A stretch of DNA of 64,000 nt from Sphingomonas phyllosphaerae (GTDB lineage: Bacteria > Pseudomonadota > Alphaproteobacteria > Sphingomonadales > Sphingomonadaceae): the NCBI RefSeq assembly GCF_029623345.1, contig NZ_JAPYKH010000001.1, positions 1-64,000 of the forward strand. The letters run 5' to 3'. Positions 58,446-64,000 of the stretch are shown in pieces (positions within the stretch are counted from its first letter, which is position 1; each line of letters begins with the position of its first letter). The notes beneath the pieces are model-generated. The model ran no database searches. It saw nothing but the letters and a program-made list of their open reading frames with translations, and was not told where the DNA came from. The position numbers were made by a program, and so were the translations under genes.

Positions 58446-59165
58446 ATGGCGGCGGCGCTCTGGCTGGCGGCGGCGCTGGCGAGCCTGGCGCTGTTTCTGC
58501 GCGGTGGCACGCGCCACTACCGCTGGTTCTATCGTCCTGGCGGGGATGCGCGGCGTCGTCGATTCCTGCTGCGCGCGCTGCGCCCGACGCTCCACTTCGC
58601 GCTGCTGACGCTGGTGGCGCTGGTGGCGCTGCGGCGCCTCGATACGTTGGCGACGCTGCCGGCCGAGTTCGCTGCCGCTCGGGTGGCAGCGATCGATCTG
58701 GCGGGCGGGACCATGCCGCTCAGCCTGCTCGCTTGGTCGACGCTCGGCGGGCTCGTCGTGGGCGGGGTGATCGCCGGTCTGGTCGAGCGCTGGCGCGGGC
58801 GACCGGTGACGCTGGGCGACGTCGAGTCGGTGCTGCCGACCACGCGGGGCGAGCTGGCGTGGGGCGTGCTGCTGTCGATCACCGCGGGGGCGACCGAGGA
58901 GCTGTTCTTCCGACTGCTGCTGCCGCTGCTGCTGGTGCTTTGCGGCATACCGGGCGTCGCCGCCTTCGCGCTGGCGTGCGTCCTCTTCGGGGCGGCGCAT
59001 CGTTATCAAGGGGCTGCAGGGATGGTCGCGACCGCGCTGGTAGGGGCAGTGCTGACGCTCGCCTATCTGCTGAGCGGCTCGCTCGCCGCGGCGGTGCTGC
59101 TCCACGTCGCGATCGATCTCAACGCGTTGGTGGTGCGACCCGTGCTGTCGGGACGGGTGCGGTGA
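58446..59165 (+). CDS. CPBP family intramembrane metalloprotease
   Basis: A 239-aa membrane protein with seven or so helices. The CPBP/Abi motifs are Glu151-Glu152 in TEELFFRLLL, His185 in LFGAAHRYQG, and a final LLHVAIDLNALVV with another conserved His. CPBP proteins are zinc-type proteases inside the membrane, related to CAAX-prenyl proteases; bacterial ones act in signalling or bacteriocin self-protection, mostly untested. It starts five bases after glpX ends, so the two are probably co-transcribed, though a functional link is not apparent. Confidence 0.85.
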   Translation: MAAALWLAAALASLALFLRGGTRHYRWFYRPGGDARRRRFLLRALRPTLHFALLTLVALVALRRLDTLATLPAEFAAARVAAIDLAGGTMPLSLLAWSTLGGLVVGGVIAGLVERWRGRPVTLGDVESVLPTTRGELAWGVLLSITAGATEELFFRLLLPLLLVLCGIPGVAAFALACVLFGAAHRYQGAAGMVATALVGAVLTLAYLLSGSLAAAVLLHVAIDLNALVVRPVLSGRVR

Positions 59166-59212
59166 GGGGGCGTGTTCCTGCGAACGCAGGAGCACAACGA
59201 ACCCGCCCCCGC

Positions 59213-59974
59213 TCAGCTCTTCAGCCGCCAGCCGGTGTGGAAGATCGTCACCACCGCCGCCAGGCAGAGCGCGCCGAACCCCGCCGTGACCGCCACGCAG
59301 GCGAGCACGTCGACGTCGCTGATGCCGAAGAAGGTCCAGCGGAAGCCGTTGATCAGATAGGCAATTGGGTTGAACAGGCTGACCGTTCGCCACGGCTCGG
59401 GCAGCACCGACAGCGAGTAGAAGGCGCCGCCCAGGAAGGTCAGGGGAGTGATCACCAGAAGCGGAATGATCTGGAGCTGCTCGAAGCCGTTGGCCCAGAT
59501 TCCGAGGCAGAAGCCGAACAAGGAGAAGCTCGCCGCCACCAGGAACAGATAGAGGAGCATCAGCAGCGGATGCGCGACGTGCAGGTCGACGAACAGGTGC
59601 GCGGTCGCGAAGATGACGAGGCCGATCACCATCGACTTGGTGGCCGCCGCCCCGACATAGCCGATCACCGTCTCCACCGCAGACAAGGGCGCTGAGAGCA
59701 ACTCGTAGATCGTGCCGGTGAACTTGGGCATGTAGATGCCGAGGCTGGCATTGAAGACGCTCTCCGAGAAGATCGTCAGCAGCATGAGACCAGGCACGAT
59801 GAAGGCGCCATAGGGCACGTCGCCGATGTTCCTCATCTGCGACCCGATCGCCGAGCCGAAGACGATGAAGTACAAGGTGGTGGTGATCACCGGCGTGGCG
59901 AGGCTGGTCCAGATCGTGCGCCCGAACCGCGCCATCTCGAAGCGGTAGATCGCCCAGATACCATGCAGGTTCAT
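59213..59974 (-). CDS. ABC-2 type exporter permease
   Basis: A 253-aa membrane protein with six predicted helices and the ABC-2 permease pattern: [57 protein letters not shown] and [19 protein letters not shown]. It forms a dimer in the inner membrane and exports a substrate with the ATPase encoded upstream. The ATG at 59974 overlaps the ATPase stop codon (ATGA). The closest characterised relatives are the YadH/NodJ-type permeases; the substrate is not known. The C-terminus GWRLKS is nearly the same as that of the orphan permease at 2127. Confidence 0.9.
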   Translation of the reverse strand: MNLHGIWAIYRFEMARFGRTIWTSLATPVITTTLYFIVFGSAIGSQMRNIGDVPYGAFIVPGLMLLTIFSESVFNASLGIYMPKFTGTIYELLSAPLSAVETVIGYVGAAATKSMVIGLVIFATAHLFVDLHVAHPLLMLLYLFLVAASFSLFGFCLGIWANGFEQLQIIPLLVITPLTFLGGAFYSLSVLPEPWRTVSLFNPIAYLINGFRWTFFGISDVDVLACVAVTAGFGALCLAAVVTIFHTGWRLKS

Positions 59975-60900
59975 GCGCGCTGCCCCACCAGGTCGACGAA
60001 GATATCCTCCAGGCTCGACTTGCGCGTCTCCAGATCCTTGAAGGCGATGTGCTGCTCCGCGACCGCGGCGAGCAACTCCGGAATGCCGGTGCTCTCCGCC
60101 TTGGCGTCGAAGACGTAGCGCAGCGTGTGTCCCTCGTCCTCCAGCGTCGGCGACCAGCGCGCCAGCGCGGCAGGCACCGAGTCGAGCGGCTCGACCAGGG
60201 TGAGGTCCATCTGGCGCTTGCCGAGCTTGGCCATCAGCGCGTCCTTGTCCTCGACCAGCAGCAGCTCGCCGCGGGAGATCACGCCGACACGGTCCGCCAT
60301 CTCCTCGGCCTCCTCGATGTAATGGGTGGTGAGGATGATGGTCGCGCCCTGCGCACGCAGGCGGTGGACCAGCTTCCACATGTCGCGCCGCAGCGCCACG
60401 TCGACGCCGGCGGTGGGCTCGTCCAGGAACAGGATCTCGGGCTCGTGCGCCAGCGCCTTGGCAATCAGCACGCGGCGCTTCATCCCGCCCGACAGGTCCT
60501 TGATCTTGGCGTGACGCTTCTCCCACAGCGAGAGATCGCGCAGCACCTGCTCGATATAGTCGGAGTGGCCCGAGCGGCCGAACAAGCGGCGCGAGAAGGT
60601 GACGGTGGCGAGCACGCTCTCGAACTGGTCGGTGGCGAGCTCCTGCGGCACCAGTCCGATCGCCCGGCGCGCCGCCTTATAGTCGCGCACCACGTCGTGG
60701 CCGGCGACGGTGACGCTGCCGGACGAAGGCGTGACGATGCCGCAGATGATGCTGATCAGCGTGGTCTTGCCCGCACCGTTGGGGCCGAGCAGCGCGACGA
60801 TCTCGCCGCGGTTGACCTCGAGGTCGACGGTCTTCAGCGCGGTGGGACCGTCCTTGTAGGTCTTGGACACGCCGGCGACGGTCAGGATCGGTTCCGGCAT
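59971..60900 (-). CDS. ABC exporter ATP-binding protein
   Basis: A 309-aa ATPase: Walker [14 protein letters not shown] (residues 37-49), Q-loop VPQELATD, signature LSGGMKRRV, Walker [14 protein letters not shown] and switch His in [15 protein letters not shown]. About 70 C-terminal residues follow the nucleotide domain and probably regulate it. It pairs with the permease at 59213 through overlapping stop and start codons. This set is close to the YadG/YadH and CcmA-type exporters, common in alphaproteobacteria. It may also power the orphan permease at 2127, but that is only a guess. Confidence 0.93.
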   Translation of the reverse strand: MPEPILTVAGVSKTYKDGPTALKTVDLEVNRGEIVALLGPNGAGKTTLISIICGIVTPSSGSVTVAGHDVVRDYKAARRAIGLVPQELATDQFESVLATVTFSRRLFGRSGHSDYIEQVLRDLSLWEKRHAKIKDLSGGMKRRVLIAKALAHEPEILFLDEPTAGVDVALRRDMWKLVHRLRAQGATIILTTHYIEEAEEMADRVGVISRGELLLVEDKDALMAKLGKRQMDLTLVEPLDSVPAALARWSPTLEDEGHTLRYVFDAKAESTGIPELLAAVAEQHIAFKDLETRKSSLEDIFVDLVGQRA

Positions 60901-61048
60901 GTCGTCTCCCTGCTTCTCGCGTCAGTTAGGGAGCGGGGTAGGGGGCGGCAAGCGCGGAAACGCGGCGGCTCGGAATTGCGGCGTGTGGGGGAGGGCGAAG
61001 AATATGGTTCTCAGCCGCGTTCGTTGCCTATCGTCCGTCTCCCATGAA

Positions 61049-61143
61049 CGTCATCCCCGCGCAGGCGGGGATCCATACACGCTGACGGTGCGCCTCTATC
61101 GACAGGTCCGCGCGTCTGTATCTCCACCTTCGCGGGGATGACG
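61049..61143. repeat. CGTCAT-type inverted repeat (copy 6)
   Basis: CGTCATCCCCGCG at the left and CGCGGGGATGACG at the right are perfect inverted copies over 13 bp, 95 bp overall. The left end also forms a CCCCGC/GCGGGG-type hairpin. It fills part of the 312-bp gap between the ABC ATPase start and the DsbA gene end; the rest shows no gene. Confidence 0.75.
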
Positions 61144-61212
61144 GTGGTGGGCGTTGGCGGGTGCGAGGTTCGATGAGGACGACCAGATCGGCCGTGACGC
61201 TTCGAAGGGAAT

Positions 61213-61929
61213 CTACGACACCCGCGCCTTGACGATCGCCTCCTTCAGGCGCTCGATCGGCAGCGCGCCCGACAGCAGTTCGTCGCCCACCACCCAGCTC
61301 GGCGTGCCGGTGATGCCTAGCTTCTGCGCCAGCTCCAAATTGGCGCGGATCGTCGCGTCGGCGTCGGCGGGGAGCTTGGCGAGATCGACCCCGGTCGCCT
61401 TTGCCGCCGTCGCGATCGTCGCCTCGCTCACAGGCCCGGCGGCGTAGAGCGCGTCGTGAAACGGCTTGAAGCGCCCCTGCGCCGCCGCCGCCAACGCCGC
61501 GCGCGCCGCCAGCCGACTGCTGTCGGCGAGCACGGGCAGCTCCTTGAACACCACGCGCAGATTCTTGTCCTCGGCGACGAGCTGCTCGACCGTGGCCAGG
61601 CTGGCGCGGCAGAAGCCGCAATTATAGTCGTAATATTCGACCAGCGTGACGTCGCCCTTGGGATTGCCGATCCAGGCGCCGGCGTAGGGCTCCTCGATCG
61701 CGCCGCGCGACGCCGCGATCGCGCGCGACGCGTCCTTCGCCTGCAGACGCTCGATCGCCTGTGGGATGATCTCGGGGTTGGCGAGAACATAGTCGCGCAC
61801 GACGCGCTCGATGCGGACGCGGTCGCCGTCGGCGAGCGGGGCAGGAGCGACGCGGTTGGCGAGCCACATCCCGCCCGCGCCGAAGAGTGCGCCCAGCACC
61901 ACCATGCCGAGCAGCCACAACCTGTTCAC
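61213..61929 (-). CDS. DsbA family thiol oxidoreductase
   Basis: A 238-aa protein with an N-terminal membrane anchor or signal (LWLLGMVVLGALFGAGGMWL) and a thioredoxin-fold domain containing the Cys104-Gly-Phe-Cys107 active site (YYDYNCGFCRAS) and the cis-proline loop in GITGTPSWVVGDELLSGAL. It resembles Com1/ScsC-like DsbA proteins that act in the periplasm as disulfide oxidases or isomerases. The GTG start overlaps the stop of the M48 protease gene (GTGA), so the pair is translated together. The periplasmic partner DsbB is not in the window. Confidence 0.9.
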   Translation of the reverse strand: MNRLWLLGMVVLGALFGAGGMWLANRVAPAPLADGDRVRIERVVRDYVLANPEIIPQAIERLQAKDASRAIAASRGAIEEPYAGAWIGNPKGDVTLVEYYDYNCGFCRASLATVEQLVAEDKNLRVVFKELPVLADSSRLAARAALAAAAQGRFKPFHDALYAAGPVSEATIATAAKATGVDLAKLPADADATIRANLELAQKLGITGTPSWVVGDELLSGALPIERLKEAIVKARVS

Positions 61930-63302
61930 CGTCGCTTCTTCCTGTTCTTGTCGAGCCCGTTCTGCGACGTCATGGCGATGTCCTGCGCGCGGATCCAGTC
62001 GGGCGTGTTCTTGGGCAGCCCGGCGAGCGCGTAGCGCGCGCGGTCGGCGGCGGTGCGCTCGTCACCCAACATGCTGGCGCGCTCGGCACTGGCGAGCGCG
62101 GCGCGGGGCTCGTCGCCGGTCAGCTCGTAGACGGTGCCGAGCTGGAACCAGGCGAAGGGGTTCTCGTCGTCTCGCCCCACCGCTGTCTTGAGGATGCGCT
62201 TGGCCTCATCGTAGTTCTTCGGGTCCTCGGTCGCGATCAGCGCGTGGCCGTAGGTGGTCGCGATCAGCGGGTCCGAGCGCGAGCCCTCGGTGGCGCGGCG
62301 CAGCGGCGCGATCGCCAGCTTGGGCTTGCCCGCCTCGAGCAGGATCTGCCCCATGATCTCCTGGAAGTACGGGTCGTTGGGCTCCTTGGCGACGAGCGCC
62401 TCGGCCTCGGCGTCGGCTTTGTCGGGGTAACCGGCGCGGTGATAGGCGTAGGCGCGCGCGTAATGCGCATAGACCGTCTGGTCGCTGTCGGGATATTTCT
62501 GAAGCGCCTGCGCGGGCGGCAGCAGATAACCGTCGAGCTTCGCACGGATGCGCTTGAAGCGCTCCTCCAACGCCGGATCGAGCGGCTTCTTCCAGGCCGG
62601 CGAGCCCTGCAGGTCGGCGGTCATCGTCTGGATGCGCGTGCCCGACAGCGGGTGCGACTGCATGAACGGATCGATGTTCTTGGTGCCGTAGCGGAATTCC
62701 TGCTGCTGGAGCTTCTTGAAGAATTCCAGCATGCCGCGCCCGGTGATCCCGGCAGTGTTGAGATAGCGCACCGCCGAGGCATCCGCGGTCGATTCCTGTA
62801 CGCGGCTGAAGGCGAGATACTTGCCCATCGCCGCCTGCTGCCCGGCGGAGAGAATGCCCGCGCCCGCTTCGCCCCCGCCTGCCGCCATCGCGGCGAGGCC
62901 GAGCACCATCGATAGCAGGTAGATCCCCATCGCGGGGCGCTGGCCCTCGCTGCTGGTGATGACATGGCCATCGGCGATATGGCCGAGCTCGTGCGCGATC
63001 ACGCCTTGTACCTGGTTGGCGGTGTCGGCGGCCTGGATCAACCCTGAATGGACGTAGACCGTCTGACCGCCGACGACGAAGGCGTTGATCGAATCGTCGT
63101 TGATCAGCGCGATCTGCACGTCGCGCGGGCGCAGCCCGGCGGCGGTGACGAGCGGCGCCGACATGTCGCGCAGCAGCGCCTCGGTCTCGGCGTCGCGGAG
63201 GATCGACTGAGCGTGCGCTGGCTGAGCGAGGAGGAGGACCGCCGTCGCCGCGGCGGCGACGAGGCGCTGCCAGCGGGAGGCGGGCGAGGGGCGCGCGTTC
63301 AT
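61926..63302 (-). CDS. M48 family periplasmic metalloprotease with TPR domain (BepA-like)
   Basis: A 458-aa protein with a signal peptide (WQRLVAAAATAVLLLAQPAHA, residues 11-31). The zinc protease domain has HELGH at residues 104-108, the third ligand in the RVQESTADASAVRYL helix, and SHPLSGTRIQTM. TPR repeats fill residues 240-440 (AHYARAYAYHRAGYPDKADA; PFAWFQLGTVYELTGDEPRA). BepA/YfgC proteins of this layout maintain outer-membrane protein and LptD quality. The ATG at 63302 was chosen because the signal starts there. It is the first gene of the pair with the DsbA-like oxidoreductase; both fit envelope protein quality control. Confidence 0.92.
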   Translation of the reverse strand: MNARPSPASRWQRLVAAAATAVLLLAQPAHAQSILRDAETEALLRDMSAPLVTAAGLRPRDVQIALINDDSINAFVVGGQTVYVHSGLIQAADTANQVQGVIAHELGHIADGHVITSSEGQRPAMGIYLLSMVLGLAAMAAGGGEAGAGILSAGQQAAMGKYLAFSRVQESTADASAVRYLNTAGITGRGMLEFFKKLQQQEFRYGTKNIDPFMQSHPLSGTRIQTMTADLQGSPAWKKPLDPALEERFKRIRAKLDGYLLPPAQALQKYPDSDQTVYAHYARAYAYHRAGYPDKADAEAEALVAKEPNDPYFQEIMGQILLEAGKPKLAIAPLRRATEGSRSDPLIATTYGHALIATEDPKNYDEAKRILKTAVGRDDENPFAWFQLGTVYELTGDEPRAALASAERASMLGDERTAADRARYALAGLPKNTPDWIRAQDIAMTSQNGLDKNRKKRR

Positions 63303-63315
63303 AGGCGTTGTAAGG

Positions 63316-63426
63316 CGTCCACTTCCCCCGCCAAGCCGGGCTTGCGCCGGTATCCATCGCGCCGCGCGCGCTTCGCTCCCTTGTACCTTCAGGAGAGATG
63401 GATCGCGGCTTAGGGCCGGAATGACG
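63316..63426. repeat. CGTCAT-related degenerate inverted repeat
   Basis: The right end CCGGAATGACGG matches the other elements, with the pair GGTATCCATCGCG / GATGGATCGCGGC facing each other inside, but the left end is degraded. It occupies the 372-bp gap upstream of the M48 gene; the rest of the gap (to 63674) shows only GC-rich sequence and no credible ORF. Confidence 0.5.
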
Positions 63427-63674
63427 GTCAGTAGGAGAGCCTCGGCCCGGCCCCATTGTGCGCGGACGCGAGCGCCGGCGGGCGGCCCGTGTCGTCCGCG
63501 GCCCTGGATTGCTGCGTTCGCAGGAACACGGCGGCGCCGGTTAGGAGAGATCACGGCGCCGCTCTCCTCACGATCGTCCGGGAGTTTCGGCGCGGCGGGG
63601 GGCATCGACGAGGGCATGCGCCGAGCGTTCTGCCGCGGTTCCACTGAACCGCGGCTGAAGCCCGGCGCACGACG

Positions 63675-64000
63675 TCAGGCGCCGAAGGTACGCTGCCACC
63701 AGCCGCGGCGTGGCGTCGCCTCGCCGTCGGCGGGCGCGGCTTCCGCCTCGGCGTCGGCCTCTGCGGTCGCCCCCGGCTCCGGCTCGGCCGCGGCCGGCGC
63801 CTCGGCGACCGGCGCGACATCGGCCTTCTTACGGCGCGTGCGCTTCGGCTTGGCCGGTGCCTCGACCTCGAGCTCGACCGCCTCCGGCTCGTCCCGCTCG
63901 GGGGCCGGCAGGCCGTCATTGACCGGGCCGGCGTCGGCCGCCTCGGCGATCGGCTCGACCGCCTTCTTGCGGCGCGTGCGCTTGGGCTTGGCAGGTGCCT
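63675..64000 (-). CDS. rne: Ribonuclease E/G family protein, C-terminal tail (partial)
   Basis: Only the last 108 codons are inside the window; the gene continues past 64000. The sequence is low complexity, rich in Ala, Glu and Pro, with two copies of PKPKRTRRKKA-like basic blocks (KPKRTRRKKAVEP and KPKRTRRKKADVAP) separated by an acidic stretch, and it ends RRGWWQRTFGA. In sphingomonads this tail belongs to RNase E, where it lies after the catalytic domain and binds RNA or degradosome partners. The identification rests on this tail only; the catalytic region is not visible. The M48 protease next door is a usual neighbour. Confidence 0.68.
   Translation of the reverse strand, partial: APAKPKRTRRKKAVEPIAEAADAGPVNDGLPAPERDEPEAVELEVEAPAKPKRTRRKKADVAPVAEAPAAAEPEPGATAEADAEAEAAPADGEATPRRGWWQRTFGA

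Noticed and set aside
1..64000. Search by eye for tRNA, rRNA, tmRNA, prophage, integrase or transposase genes
   Set aside because: No stretch matched conserved RNA features such as GGTTCGAATCC arms, and no recombinase or phage protein was found. A covariance-model scan would be decisive.

Overview
The window looks like chromosomal DNA from a GC-rich alphaproteobacterium, most likely Sphingomonas or a close relative. Pointers are the cell-cycle regulator GcrA, an UrcA-family protein, a DUF6356-type small protein, Caulobacter/Xanthomonas-type TonB-dependent receptors, and a truncated gene at the right edge whose basic repeats and RGWWQRTFGA end match sphingomonad RNase E. No rRNA, tRNA, CRISPR array, transposase or phage gene was recognised.

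Left part (1-14,750) is mostly ordinary housekeeping: YitT membrane protein, GFA protein, two alpha/beta hydrolases, an ABC-2 permease, gcrA, an outer-membrane beta-barrel, parE, a DUF1275 protein, a winged-helix/TPR membrane regulator, a TlyA methyltransferase, TspO, UbiK, YbjN, proC and an Lrp/AsnC regulator. Next (14,876-19,620) comes a small I78-type protease inhibitor directly upstream of a 1046-aa secreted subtilase with P domain and RTX repeats, then a 2-oxoglutarate/Fe(II) oxygenase.

The centre is two adjacent polysaccharide-utilisation loci. Locus 1 (23,081-31,191, possibly with the receptor at 19,696-22,935) has an exported GH3 beta-glucosidase divergent from lacI-TonB receptor-GH144/glycoamylase, with a good LacI operator in the shared promoter. 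Family content points to beta-1,2-glucan (sophoro-oligosaccharides). Locus 2 (31,388-51,900) encodes GH29 fucosidase, GH92 and GH125 alpha-mannosidases, a beta-xylosidase-type GH3, a GH2 beta-mannosidase, a GH20 hexosaminidase, a TonB receptor, a GntR/UTRA regulator and a GH2 beta-galactosidase. Together these could remove every sugar of a complex plant N-glycan (Gal, Fuc, GlcNAc, Xyl, alpha-Man, beta-Man). Most enzymes carry Tat or Sec signals, so breakdown is predicted in the periplasm after TonB-dependent uptake. Related promoter elements precede the GH20 operon and the receptor and are candidates for the GntR operator.

The right part (52,266-64,000) returns to housekeeping: argJ, secA, glpX, a CPBP protease, an ABC exporter pair, a DsbA-like oxidoreductase overlapping an M48 protease, and the 3' end of rne. 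Several families of roughly 90-190-bp inverted repeats lie in the gaps throughout, including at gene junctions inside the N-glycan operon.
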